Of a stretch of DNA of 64,000 nucleotides, positions 29,769 through 38,780 are shown in pieces; the first letter of the stretch is position 1, and the number at the start of each line of letters is the position of its first letter. Position numbers and translations under genes: made by a program. The notes below the pieces were generated by a model. That model was not told the origin of the DNA and ran no database searches. It saw nothing but the letters and a program-made list of their open reading frames with translations. Origin of the DNA: an uncultured Acetatifactor sp. (GTDB taxonomy: Bacteria > Bacillota > Clostridia > Lachnospirales > Lachnospiraceae); NCBI GenBank assembly GCA_947631615.1, contig CANRLX010000002.1:89160-153159 (forward strand), written 5' to 3'.

Positions 29769-31892
29769 ATGCTGCCGGATATACATCTTGACCGGATGAC
29801 GTTCGACGAGATAGTGGAACGGGCGAAAAACAGAATCGTGGGCTTTTATCCGGCATGGACGGATTTTAATTATCACGACCCGGGGATCACGCTGATCGAG
29901 CTGTTCGCGTGGCAGAAGGAGATCCAGCAGTACGGGATGGATCACATCGGCGACTACCATAAGCGCAAATATCTGCAGCTTATGGGGACGGACATCCGGC
30001 ACCGGTCGGCGGCAAACTGTTATGTGACGGCGGCGCCGGAAACTCCCGTTCTGCTTCCGGAGGGCAGCAGGATGGAGGCGCCCGGGGTGAGCTTCGAGAC
30101 AATAGAAGAGCAGATGCTTCCTGCGGTTTTTCTCAAAAGCTGTTTCGGACGCCTGGAGGAAACGGTCAGTTTTCTGGACGGGGAGCAGATGTCCCTGGGA
30201 CGTTTGCTTGCGTTTTATCCCTTTGGGCAGAAGGCGCAGGCGGGAACCTGCCTGTATCTGGAGCTGTCCGACGGCCTCCCGACCGAGGAAAGGATTGCCC
30301 TGACCATACGGGTCAGCAGGCAGGAAAAATGTCAAAGGAATCCGGCGGCTTCCGATACGATCCCTCTGGCGAGGTTGAGCTTTACCTATTGGAACGGGGT
30401 GCGGTATGAACCCGTGGAGCTGCTTCGGGACGAAACCTTTGGACTTCTCTTCGACGGGCAGATCGTGTTTCGGCTTCACAGCGTCATGAAGAAAGGTTCG
30501 GTGGGGGAAAGAGAAGGGTATTTTCTGCGGATACGCATGGAGGAGGGACAATACGAAGCGCCTCCCACGCTGAGCTTTCTGGATCTGAACACGGTTCGGG
30601 TCCGACAGAAGGAGACGGTGGCAAAGTGGCTGCCGGCCGCAAAACTGCCCGAAGAAAATGCGCTGCTGGCGGAGCACTCTCTATGTGCCCGCGGAACGGT
30701 TCGGGTGTTCTCCTGCAGAGACGGATATTACCGCCAGGAGAAGATCCTGGACAAAACGGCGGATCCGGATTCCGGCAGAGTCACAATCCGGCTTGAAGAG
30801 GACGTGGAAGCGTCCGTGGAGCCGGAGGCTTCAAAGAAAGGCGCACAGGACAGGGCGGCCACCTACTGGGCGGCGGCGGACAACGGGGAGGACTGGTATC
30901 GGACGCACGGCGTTTTGGGCGTGGCGCATGGTTTCCCCGGGGAAAGCTTCTTTTTGGATGACGAGGCCGTCTCCTGTGACGATGTGGAGATTTTGGTGGA
31001 GGAGGCGGAGCAGCCAGAGGTATACCGGAGATGGGAGAGACGGGAAGATTTTTCCGCCTCCGGACCGGAGGATCCGCACTTTGGCGTGGACGGTATGACA
31101 GGACGGGTCTATTTCGGAGACGGAATACACGGTATGGCGCCGGAGGGGAAGATCCTTTTAGTATCCTACGCCAGGACCCTGGGAAGCGGCGGCAATGTGA
31201 AGGCAGTGCGGATCGGCCGGATGCCGGATCGGGAAGGGCTTACGGTGTCCAACCTCTGGGATGCCTATGACGGGCAGGACGAAGAATCTGTGCAGGATGC
31301 TTTCGTTCGGGTGCGCAAGGCGCTGGCCCAATCGAAGAACCTGGTGACGACCTGGGATTACGAGCAAAGAGTCAGATCCACCCCAGGGCTTCGGATCGAG
31401 AGCTGTAAGGCCTTTTACCGTGTGAAAGACGGGCAGAAGCAGGCGGACAGAGAGCTGTCTATCGTGGTAAAGCCCTACAGTCTGGAAAAGCAGCCGAAGC
31501 TGTTTCCCATATATGCCCAAAATATCCTGCAGCACCTGGAGAAAAAACGGCTTCTCGGCGTGCGGCTCAAGCTGCTTTCTCCGGTTTATATCCGGCTGTC
31601 CGTATCTTTGGAGGTGGCGGTCTATCCCCATTACCATCTGGCGGAGAGCACTGTGGAGCGGGCGGTGGAAACATATCTTGCCGCGATGAGGGAAGAGTTT
31701 GGCGGGACGGTTTCCTACAGCGGCTTGTACGGGTATGTTGACCGGCTGGAATGTGTGTGCGGGGTCCGGTCCCTGACGCTGGAGGCGAAGGGAAACGACG
31801 TCCGGAGGAATACCTACGGCGATCTGATTTTTCCGGGCAATGGTATCGCGGACGAAATAGAGGTTCAATGCTCCTGCAGTATTCAGGCGTAA
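29769..31892 (+). CDS. Second CIS baseplate protein (gp6/J-like, Afp12 position)
   Basis: 707 residues. The N-terminus has the characteristic DFNYHDPGITLIELFAWQKEIQQYGMD, the DPGxTLxELFAW phrase of putative baseplate assembly proteins. Further on come FGDGIHGMAPEGKILLVSYARTLGSGGNV and LVTTWDYEQRVRSTPGLRI, which repeat the core pattern of the preceding protein. It likely pairs with it in the wedge. AAGGAGGAGCGCT precedes the start. Confidence 0.9.
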   Translation: MLPDIHLDRMTFDEIVERAKNRIVGFYPAWTDFNYHDPGITLIELFAWQKEIQQYGMDHIGDYHKRKYLQLMGTDIRHRSAANCYVTAAPETPVLLPEGSRMEAPGVSFETIEEQMLPAVFLKSCFGRLEETVSFLDGEQMSLGRLLAFYPFGQKAQAGTCLYLELSDGLPTEERIALTIRVSRQEKCQRNPAASDTIPLARLSFTYWNGVRYEPVELLRDETFGLLFDGQIVFRLHSVMKKGSVGEREGYFLRIRMEEGQYEAPPTLSFLDLNTVRVRQKETVAKWLPAAKLPEENALLAEHSLCARGTVRVFSCRDGYYRQEKILDKTADPDSGRVTIRLEEDVEASVEPEASKKGAQDRAATYWAAADNGEDWYRTHGVLGVAHGFPGESFFLDDEAVSCDDVEILVEEAEQPEVYRRWERREDFSASGPEDPHFGVDGMTGRVYFGDGIHGMAPEGKILLVSYARTLGSGGNVKAVRIGRMPDREGLTVSNLWDAYDGQDEESVQDAFVRVRKALAQSKNLVTTWDYEQRVRSTPGLRIESCKAFYRVKDGQKQADRELSIVVKPYSLEKQPKLFPIYAQNILQHLEKKRLLGVRLKLLSPVYIRLSVSLEVAVYPHYHLAESTVERAVETYLAAMREEFGGTVSYSGLYGYVDRLECVCGVRSLTLEAKGNDVRRNTYGDLIFPGNGIADEIEVQCSCSIQA

Positions 31893-31961
31893 CGGCCGGA
31901 AGCCGTGAAATTCCTTTCACGGGGGTACGGAGTTTGCCTGACCGCAACGGTGGAGGTTGGT

Positions 31962-33077
31962 ATGAAATATTTTTTGTTCAACAAGGTTTCGGATTATCAA
32001 AGAGGGTTTGGAGAGCATGTGGCCTATAGCTTTCGGGGGATTTCTGTCAGGGGCGGATACGGCAAAAAAGCCGTTTTCTGGTCCCGCATCCTGGACAGCG
32101 CCGAGGAAGGCAATCTCTGGCACAGGATGACCTGCAGCCTGCCGGAGCCGGCCCGGGCGCTGGTGAAGATTTCCTTTTATACCTCTGATGAAATTTCTTT
32201 TGGGGAGGAGGGCCGCAGAAGGCCGCTTAGGGAGATCCTTCGCTCGGAAAAGATGTCTTTGGCCGAAAAAAAAGGATTCTGCCGCCCTTTTCTGCGGAAG
32301 GAGGAGGCGCTGGGCGAGGATATTTTGCTCCACAGCCTGACGGGGCGTTATCTGTGGTTTCTGCTGGAAATTTATCCGCAGACGGAGGAGACGGTGGAAG
32401 TCGGGGACTTTGCGGTATATTTTCAGGCGGAGAGCTGGATGAATTATCTGCCGGAGCTCTACAGAAGAGAGATGGGGAATGACTCCTTTCTGGATCGATA
32501 TCTCGCGGTATACCAATCCCTTTATGACGACATCTCCTGGCAGATACGGGAATTTGTCCATTGTCTGGATCCACGGACAGCGGATCCGGAGTTTTTGAAA
32601 TGGCTCGCCTCCTGGATGGGGGTTGAGGAGACCTATATGTGGACGGAAAAGCAGCTTCGCTATCTGCTGGGGCACGTGACGGAATTTTACGAGGCCCGCG
32701 GAACCAGAAGGGGAATCGAACTGTTTGTGGAATTGTATACGGGCGAACCGCCCTTTGTCATAGAATGGCAGGATTGGAAGGAATTTGAGGGGGAGTACGG
32801 CAGGCTTCTGAAAAGCCTGTATGCGGACGATCCGGAAAGCTTTACGATCCTGGTGAGAGAGGAATGTGTTCCTACCTACAAGGAGCATCAGGCGCTTCTG
32901 CGCATGATCGAACAGATAAAGCCGGTGCAGATGGAGCTTCATCTGATCGTGCTGGAACCCTATATTTTTGCTGGCGGATATTCGTACCTGGGCGTCAACA
33001 GCGTCCTGGGGCAGTATGAGAGATCTACGCTGGATACCAACAGCAGACTGGAGTTTACTACTTTGCAGGAGGATTAA
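31962..33077 (+). CDS. Phage tail protein I-like baseplate protein
   Basis: 371 residues from the ATG preceded by GGTGGAGGTTGGT; the frame opens 57 bp earlier. The part from about residue 155 carries the gpI pattern: SWMNYLPELYRREM, DRYLAVYQSLYDDISWQIRE, DPEFLKWLASWMGVE, then YEARGTRRGIELFVELYTGEPPFVIEW. The first 150 residues are a beta-rich region without recognised relatives. gpI-like proteins sit at the baseplate edge and often hold fibres. It ends 3 bp before the next gene. Confidence 0.87.
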   Translation: MKYFLFNKVSDYQRGFGEHVAYSFRGISVRGGYGKKAVFWSRILDSAEEGNLWHRMTCSLPEPARALVKISFYTSDEISFGEEGRRRPLREILRSEKMSLAEKKGFCRPFLRKEEALGEDILLHSLTGRYLWFLLEIYPQTEETVEVGDFAVYFQAESWMNYLPELYRREMGNDSFLDRYLAVYQSLYDDISWQIREFVHCLDPRTADPEFLKWLASWMGVEETYMWTEKQLRYLLGHVTEFYEARGTRRGIELFVELYTGEPPFVIEWQDWKEFEGEYGRLLKSLYADDPESFTILVREECVPTYKEHQALLRMIEQIKPVQMELHLIVLEPYIFAGGYSYLGVNSVLGQYERSTLDTNSRLEFTTLQED

Positions 33078-33080
33078 AAA

Positions 33081-34802
33081 ATGAAAAACACGAAGTATTT
33101 CCCCTTTGAGAGAAACAATTATTTTTATGGGAAGCTGCTTTCCGTGGACGATTTTCGTCTGGAACAGAAGTACGGGAACGATAAGCGGCGCATGTTGAAC
33201 CGCTTCCTGTACGGAACCGGAGTCGTGGCCGGAATGAACGTCGTGGGCGTGGACGACTCTACTGTTTTGGTGGAGAGCGGACTGGCCCTGGATTACTACG
33301 GAAGGGAGATCGTCATCGATGAGCCGGTGGCAAGGAAGCTGCAGATGCTGGAAGGATTTTCCGACTATGAGGAGGACCGGAATACGGATTATCTGTACCT
33401 CTGCGTGGCCTACGACGAGGAGGAAGTCCAGGCGGTACACAGCATCAGCAACAGCGGACAAAAGGGGAATGTCTCCTACAACAAGATCAAGGAAGGATAC
33501 CGGCTGTATCTGACCAGGAATGAGCCGGAGCCGGAGTATTTGTCCCACCGCAATCTGGATGAAAACGCGCAGGTCATTTTCTGGGACAAGGGAATACGGG
33601 TAAGCCAGAGTATGCCGAAATTTGCCAGAGGCAGGGACCGCGTGGAACTTCGGCTGCAGATCGAAAACATGGGGCAGCAGGAGCATTTCGCTTTTTCTTA
33701 TGAGCTGGATCTAAAGTGCCTGACCTATGAGGGACAGAATCGTCTGACCGTATCTTTTGACGAACTGCTGGTGGAGAAGGCGGGCCGCTACACCCTGTCT
33801 TATGAGCTGGATACGCTGGGTGTGACGGGGACGCAGGGCACGGCCTCACTGGTGCCCAACAGTTTTATCCTGCGGATCGGTCAGAACCAGACCGTGGAAA
33901 AGGCGGAGGGAAGTGCGGTCGTCCAGATAGGCGCCGAGGATGAAAAGACGGCGGTGCGGCGCAGCTATTACGAGAAGGGGATGGATCAGATCTTAAAGGA
34001 CAACGGCTGCCAGAATCTATATCTGGCCAAGATCTCCTTGCTGCGGGCGGGAGACTCCGTCGTGATCAATGAGATCGAAAAAATGCCCTTCCGGCAGTAT
34101 GTGGCAAACAGTTACCTGGAAGATACCCTGATCCGTCTGCTGGAGCGGGATCGGGACAGCCAGGACGGTCCTGGAGATGCCGCCGGTGAGGCCAGGGATC
34201 CGAAGAGCAGAGATATTTCGGGGATCGGCATTTCCGAAGGGGTGGAGGAGATCGAGCTGGGCGCCGGCTCCGGAAAGGGCAGGAAGCTGTTTAGCAGAGA
34301 GATCTCCCATGGGCTGGGAATCGGGCGTACGACGATCATTCTCAGTCTGGAAGCAGGCTCTCCCAAGGAGGAATATTTCGGATCCGCGGGTATTTTCGAC
34401 AGCGCGGCTCCGAGGGTGGAGCTGGCCGCCAAGACGGACGCTCAGAAGGGCACCTTCGTGATCGGGGTTCAGGTGACGGCCTCCACTCCTCGGGAGAGGA
34501 TTCGGGTGCACTGGACCGCGCTGCGGGATCGCCGCGAGATTTTGAGCGAGCAGAAGGAGAAACGGATTTTTATCCGGCCAAATGTGCTCAATTTACATAC
34601 GAGAGAGAGCTATTACCTGGAGGCGGTTTGCAGCAACATGAACGAGACCGGAATCCTGTGGCAGGTAAAGGACAACGGAGGTGCGATAGACGAAAACGGT
34701 ATGTACACGGCGCCGAACGCGGCCGGTGTGTACGAGGTGACGGCTGTCAGCGAGGCGTACCCGGAGGTAAAGGCATCCATATTTGTGATCGTTCGGGAAT
34801 AA
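33081..34802 (+). CDS. CIS baseplate-periphery protein with C-terminal Ig-like domain
   Basis: 573 residues. The first 110 match a domain common in proteins next to gpI in CIS and phage-like clusters: NNYFYGKLLSVDDFRLEQKYGNDKRRMLNRFLYGTGVVAGM followed by LDYYGREIVID. The last 80 residues look like a bacterial Ig-like fold (GILWQVKDNGGAIDENGMYTAPNAAGVYEVTAVSEAYP). The middle is beta-rich and unrecognised, with a Gly/Asp-rich linker near 365-395. It is the best candidate for an outer, possibly adhesive, baseplate part, but no fibre repeats or receptor domain are seen. Confidence 0.65.
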   Translation: MKNTKYFPFERNNYFYGKLLSVDDFRLEQKYGNDKRRMLNRFLYGTGVVAGMNVVGVDDSTVLVESGLALDYYGREIVIDEPVARKLQMLEGFSDYEEDRNTDYLYLCVAYDEEEVQAVHSISNSGQKGNVSYNKIKEGYRLYLTRNEPEPEYLSHRNLDENAQVIFWDKGIRVSQSMPKFARGRDRVELRLQIENMGQQEHFAFSYELDLKCLTYEGQNRLTVSFDELLVEKAGRYTLSYELDTLGVTGTQGTASLVPNSFILRIGQNQTVEKAEGSAVVQIGAEDEKTAVRRSYYEKGMDQILKDNGCQNLYLAKISLLRAGDSVVINEIEKMPFRQYVANSYLEDTLIRLLERDRDSQDGPGDAAGEARDPKSRDISGIGISEGVEEIELGAGSGKGRKLFSREISHGLGIGRTTIILSLEAGSPKEEYFGSAGIFDSAAPRVELAAKTDAQKGTFVIGVQVTASTPRERIRVHWTALRDRREILSEQKEKRIFIRPNVLNLHTRESYYLEAVCSNMNETGILWQVKDNGGAIDENGMYTAPNAAGVYEVTAVSEAYPEVKASIFVIVRE

Positions 34803-34825
34803 CATGAAAAGAGAAGGACAGCGGT

Positions 34826-35677
34826 ATGGTGATTCAGAATGTAAACAAAAATTACGAGGTGATACGGCTGCTGGACAGCGCGGAAAAAATGGAGGAATAT
34901 CTGTGTCTGGAGCAGCAAAGCGGAGAGAATTATCTGCTGGTAAAGGTGGCGGATGGCTCGGTGGCGAAGCGTTTCACCCTGTTTCTGGAGGAAAAGATCA
35001 AAGACAGCCAGTTTCCGGATTATCTGGAATGTTTCCGGCAGAATAAAAATTTTTACGCGGTCTTTACCTGCAGTCTGGCGCCCTCCCTGGAGGAGAAGCT
35101 TGCCGGAGAAAACTGCGGCAGGAAAGAGCGGGCGGAAATCGCGCGCAGGCTGTTAGAGCAGATCCTTCTGCGCAATCCCCATCCGTATTTCCTGAAATGT
35201 GCGCTCCGGACGGATCTGGTCACGGTCTCCAAGAGCATGGAGGTTTCCTGGAATTATCAGTTGACCGACGAGAAATCATTTGTCTCCTGTCCTCCGGAAA
35301 CGGCGTATGAGCAGCTCTACCGGATATTTGCGATTTTGTTTCGGGCAGAGATCGCCAGGAAATCGTATCCGCTGCTGGAGGATTATCTTCAGGATCTGGC
35401 CGGAGGAAATTTTTCCGCTTACCTGGAGCTATATGAAAGATTTATGCCCGTGTATCGGGATTTGTGCGCGGAGGAACAGGAGGAGCGGGAGCCGCAGACC
35501 TTTTTGTTCCGTCTGTGGGAGCGGGTGAAAAAGCTGTTGGGATTTTTGAAAAAGATCCTGATGATGCTCCTGCTGGTGGCGGCAGTGCTGTATGTAGTGT
35601 CCTGTTTTCGAGATACCAGCGGCTCCCGAGTGACCCAGCAGACGATCCGGCAGATTGGCGATGTGGAGATCCGATAA
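34826..35677 (+). CDS. Kinase-like protein with C-terminal membrane helix (possible pseudokinase)
   Basis: 283 residues. The cytoplasmic part has the order of a protein-kinase N-lobe and hinge: YEVIRLLDSAEKMEEYLCLEQQSG, a strand with Lys40 (YLLVKVADG) like the VAIK lysine, YFYAVF-type hinge FYAVFTCSLAPSLEEKLAG, and helices ERAEIARRLLEQIL. No HRD, catalytic Asp or DFG is seen. A membrane helix spans about 244-260, leaving a short outer tail. The plan resembles EssB/YukC, the pseudokinase of type VII secretion; this is a fold-level guess. It stands between the baseplate genes and a membrane-bound MORN protein. Confidence 0.5.
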   Translation: MVIQNVNKNYEVIRLLDSAEKMEEYLCLEQQSGENYLLVKVADGSVAKRFTLFLEEKIKDSQFPDYLECFRQNKNFYAVFTCSLAPSLEEKLAGENCGRKERAEIARRLLEQILLRNPHPYFLKCALRTDLVTVSKSMEVSWNYQLTDEKSFVSCPPETAYEQLYRIFAILFRAEIARKSYPLLEDYLQDLAGGNFSAYLELYERFMPVYRDLCAEEQEEREPQTFLFRLWERVKKLLGFLKKILMMLLLVAAVLYVVSCFRDTSGSRVTQQTIRQIGDVEIR

Positions 35678-35725
35678 GAGAACCTACTTAACAAGAAAGC
35701 GGGACTGCCGCAGCGGGAGATGACA

Positions 35726-37300
35726 ATGCAGTTACCAAGCAGTTTTAACCTAAAAAACAGTATGTTGTACGGCGTAAAGAGGATTGTGCGGGCTGTCGGC
35801 GCGCCGCTTCAGGTCCTGTACCGCAATCTGGTCCGTATCTTCAGCCCCACCACCATCGTGGGAAAGGTCAGCGGGGACGTAAAAAAGCAGATCAAGCAGA
35901 TCGGCGGGAAGCCGGATTCCCTGAAAGGATATTATGCCATCGGGCAAAAGTACGTGGCCAAGAAGCTGGTCTATGTGCTGGCGCTGCTTTTGATCCTGAT
36001 GCCGCTGATCCTGCTGCGCTTCGTATATCCCTGGGTGCAGTCCCGTTTCCTGACAAAGACTATGGTCATCAATTCACAGGATATGGACGGCTACAGCGGT
36101 AAGGTCCGGCTGGTGGCAAAGGAGGATCCGGAGCTTGTGCTCTTTGTAGGGACTCTGACGGACGGGAGGATCAACGGCCAGGGAACTCTCTACAGTTATG
36201 ACGGAAACGTAAGATACCGAGGGGAATTTCTGGCGGAGCAGTACTCCGGTGCTGGAGAAACCTATTATGCAAACGGGAAGATACAGTACAGCGGGCAGTT
36301 TTTGGCAAATCAGTATGAGGGAGACGGGAAACTGTACAATGAGGACGGCACACTTTTGTATGAGGGCGGATTTTCCCAGGGAATGTATGAGGGAAACGGA
36401 AAGAGCTATCAAAACGGAAAGCTGCTTTATCAGGGCGGTTTTGTCCAAAATCAGTATGAAGGGACGGGCACGCTCTATTATGAGAGCGGACAGGTCCAGT
36501 ATCGGGGAGGATTCGCGCAGGGATTGTACGAGGGGACGGGCACGCTTTATTACGAAAACGGAGAGATCTTTTACGAAGGAGAATTTTTTCAGGGAAAGAA
36601 AAGCGGCAACGGAAAGAAATACGATACAGCCGGCAATCTGGTCTATGACGGAGCCTTCTCACAGGATCAGTACGATGGAGAGGGAACTTTGTACGGAAAC
36701 GGCAAGATCCTGTATCAGGGCACTTTCCACATGGGAGCTCTGTCGGAGGGCAGTGTCACCCTACGGGAGTCGGACGGGGATCTGCTCTATCGGGGAAACA
36801 TCCAAAACGGGCTTTATGAGGGGAGCGGTAAACTCTATTCCAATGGGATTTTAGTGTATGAGGGGGAATTTAAGGAGGGACAGTACCATGGAGCCGGTAA
36901 ACAGTATCAGGAGAGCACGGGCGGCCTGATCTACGACGGAGGATTCGAGATGGGGATGTATTCCGGAGAGGGGAGGCTGTACGATCAAAAGACCGAGAAT
37001 CTTTTGTACGAAGGGAGCTTTTACCGAAACCTTTACGACGGAGAGGGAAAGCTCTATGACCCGGAGACCGGCGACCTGATCTACGAGGGCGGTTTCAGAG
37101 AGGGCAGCTTCGACGGTCAGGGAGTCGTCTATGAAGCCGGCAGCCTGCTTTATGAGGGAGGCTTCCTGCTGGGGACCTACAACGGCAAGGGCACTCTTTA
37201 CAATCCTGCGGATGGGACCGTGGCCTTTGAGGGGATCTTTAATAAGAATATACCGGCGGCCCCGCCGGAAGAGCCTCCGGAGGAGGATTGTGAGGAATAG
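35726..37300 (+). CDS. Membrane-anchored MORN-repeat protein
   Basis: 524 residues from the second ATG (GGGAG 6 bp upstream). The first 80 residues are basic and amphipathic, a membrane helix covers about 81-102 (LVYVLALLLILMPLILLRFV), and the rest is about 15 MORN-type repeats of 23-25 residues (YEGGFSQGMYEGNGKSYQNGKL and relatives) forming a long beta-hairpin rod with Tyr/Gly spacing. With a positive N-terminal side, the MORN rod probably lies outside the membrane. MORN proteins scaffold membranes or protein complexes. In this operon it may dock the injection system at the membrane; inferred from topology and context. Confidence 0.7.
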   Translation: MQLPSSFNLKNSMLYGVKRIVRAVGAPLQVLYRNLVRIFSPTTIVGKVSGDVKKQIKQIGGKPDSLKGYYAIGQKYVAKKLVYVLALLLILMPLILLRFVYPWVQSRFLTKTMVINSQDMDGYSGKVRLVAKEDPELVLFVGTLTDGRINGQGTLYSYDGNVRYRGEFLAEQYSGAGETYYANGKIQYSGQFLANQYEGDGKLYNEDGTLLYEGGFSQGMYEGNGKSYQNGKLLYQGGFVQNQYEGTGTLYYESGQVQYRGGFAQGLYEGTGTLYYENGEIFYEGEFFQGKKSGNGKKYDTAGNLVYDGAFSQDQYDGEGTLYGNGKILYQGTFHMGALSEGSVTLRESDGDLLYRGNIQNGLYEGSGKLYSNGILVYEGEFKEGQYHGAGKQYQESTGGLIYDGGFEMGMYSGEGRLYDQKTENLLYEGSFYRNLYDGEGKLYDPETGDLIYEGGFREGSFDGQGVVYEAGSLLYEGGFLLGTYNGKGTLYNPADGTVAFEGIFNKNIPAAPPEEPPEEDCEE

Positions 37301-37363
37301 TGGAAAAAGAAGAGCTTTGTGTTTGGCGGAGGATCATCCGGAAAACAACATAAGGAGGAAGGT

Positions 37364-37936
37364 ATGGGCAGTTACACAGTGATAGCGGATGCGGGAAGGG
37401 CTCTGGTGCAGCTTCTCCGAAGAGAGATGGTGCCGGAGATCATTCTGAATGAGGATGGGATCGGTCTGGCGTCTCCGGCGGACAAGGGGGATCTGACACT
37501 GTGCATCCATCTGTACGATATGAGTGAAAGCGAGGATTTTCGGCTGAGCGGCATGGTCGCGGACGGGGTGGACAGGCAGAAGTTTCCACCGGTTTACCTG
37601 ACGCTTTCCTATCTGATCACCGCCTTTTCCGCCAGCGATGTAAAGTTCCGCTCGGAGGAGGAGCATCGGATCCTGGGAAAGGTTGTCCAGGTGCTGCGGG
37701 ACTATCCGGTATTTGATCCGGAGACGATGGAATTTGGCACCGGAGGCGGACGGGACGGCGTCCGCATGGAGATGAAGAAAATAGAGATGGAAGAAAAATT
37801 AAAGGTGTGGACTTTTCCGAACCTGCCATATAGATTGTCCCTGTATTACAAGCTGGGCCCTGTGCCCCTGGAGTCCGCGAGGACGAAGGGAATACAGCGC
37901 GTAAGAGGCGTGGAGTTTAGGACAGATTATACATAG
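37364..37936 (+). CDS. DUF4255 tail terminator/cap protein (Afp16/Pvc16-like)
   Basis: 190 residues from the ATG preceded by TAAGGAGGAAGG. It fits the Pvc16 N-terminal family: the N-terminus YTVIADAGRALVQLLRREMVPEII, LCIHLYDMSESEDFR, PPVYLTLSYLITAFS and the C-terminal LPYRLSLYYKLGPVPLES. In CIS particles it forms the hexameric cap that ends tube and sheath polymerisation. It lies behind the MORN gene rather than next to the ATPase as in Afp. Confidence 0.88.
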   Translation: MGSYTVIADAGRALVQLLRREMVPEIILNEDGIGLASPADKGDLTLCIHLYDMSESEDFRLSGMVADGVDRQKFPPVYLTLSYLITAFSASDVKFRSEEEHRILGKVVQVLRDYPVFDPETMEFGTGGGRDGVRMEMKKIEMEEKLKVWTFPNLPYRLSLYYKLGPVPLESARTKGIQRVRGVEFRTDYT

Positions 37937-37971
37937 ACCCCGCATTTGCGGGATTCTGCTTATAAAGAGAT

Positions 37972-37985
37972 CCGTCTGCAGACGG
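37972..37985. repeat. 14-bp perfect palindrome before gene at 38001
   Basis: CCGTCTGCAGACGG reads the same on both strands and ends 1 bp before the AGGAGG of the next gene. It might be a small operator or affect access to the ribosome site; a chance palindrome is also possible. Confidence 0.3.
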
Positions 37986-38000
37986 CAGGAGGTGATGAAG

Positions 38001-38780
38001 GTGAGTAATTTTATGACGGTAGGGCTGAAAAAAAAGGTATCGCTGGTGCTGCTTCCCATAGACGATTTCACGGACCGGATCATCACGGGCTCCCAGCTTC
38101 GCATGTATACTCTGGAGGGAAACCGTCCTGCCATCCGTAAGAACGACGGTTATCACGTATTCTGCGACCTGCAGGGGGAGGAGGCAGACATTTGCATCGA
38201 CGGCCCCCTGTATCAGAGGCAGACGCTTACGCTGCCGATAAATCGGGAAACGTTGGACATCTACCAGGTGCGGATGGTGCCGGGCCCCAGCTATCCCATT
38301 CCCGCAGGAGCCACTGTCGTAAAGGGAAGGCTGCCGGTAGGAAGCCTGATCCGTCTGTTTTTTCAGGAGCAGAAGAAAAGCTGCAAGCTTTTGTACGACT
38401 ATGACCCCGGGGAACAGGGCGGAAGGCTGTCACTGTTCCAGCCCTTTGAGATGCACCTGGAGGGAAAGACTCTGTGTATCAGCGGAAAAGGCAAGGATCG
38501 GGAGTTTTTTCGGGTGTCAGCCCAGGAGGGAGAAACGTGTCTCTTGGAGCGTCCGCTCTCCCGGGCTTACCGCAAAATCGGCACCAGTGTCTATCCGGTC
38601 TATGAGACGGCCGCCAAGGAGGACGGAAGCTTTTATCTCCCCATAAACTCGGTTCCGGAGGATGGGAAATGCCTCTGTATGCTGTGCGGGACAGACGGCA
38701 AGGAGAGAGCATGTGAATTGACTCTGGCTTCCGGAAGAGAAAACCGGATAGCAGAGGAGCTGTGGAAGGAGGAAAGATAA
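38001..38780 (+). CDS. CIS-cluster protein of unknown function
   Basis: 259 residues from a GTG eight bases after AGGAGG; an ATG two codons upstream is too close to that site. The sequence is soluble and beta-rich, opening SNFMTVGLKKKVSLVLLPIDDFTDRII and holding QVRMVPGPSYPIPAGATVVKGRLP, the kind of strand seen in carboxypeptidase-regulatory or baseplate-attached domains. Its C-terminal part repeats that pattern (AAKEDGSFYLPINSVPEDGKCLCM). The start context and the opening residues recall proteins that lie beside DUF4255 genes. No family was firmly recognised. Its stop adjoins the PAAR-like start. Confidence 0.55.
   Translation: MSNFMTVGLKKKVSLVLLPIDDFTDRIITGSQLRMYTLEGNRPAIRKNDGYHVFCDLQGEEADICIDGPLYQRQTLTLPINRETLDIYQVRMVPGPSYPIPAGATVVKGRLPVGSLIRLFFQEQKKSCKLLYDYDPGEQGGRLSLFQPFEMHLEGKTLCISGKGKDREFFRVSAQEGETCLLERPLSRAYRKIGTSVYPVYETAAKEDGSFYLPINSVPEDGKCLCMLCGTDGKERACELTLASGRENRIAEELWKEER

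Noticed and set aside
31917..33686. 589-codon reverse frame opposite the gpI-like gene
   Set aside because: Overlaps two well-supported forward genes and shows no domain.
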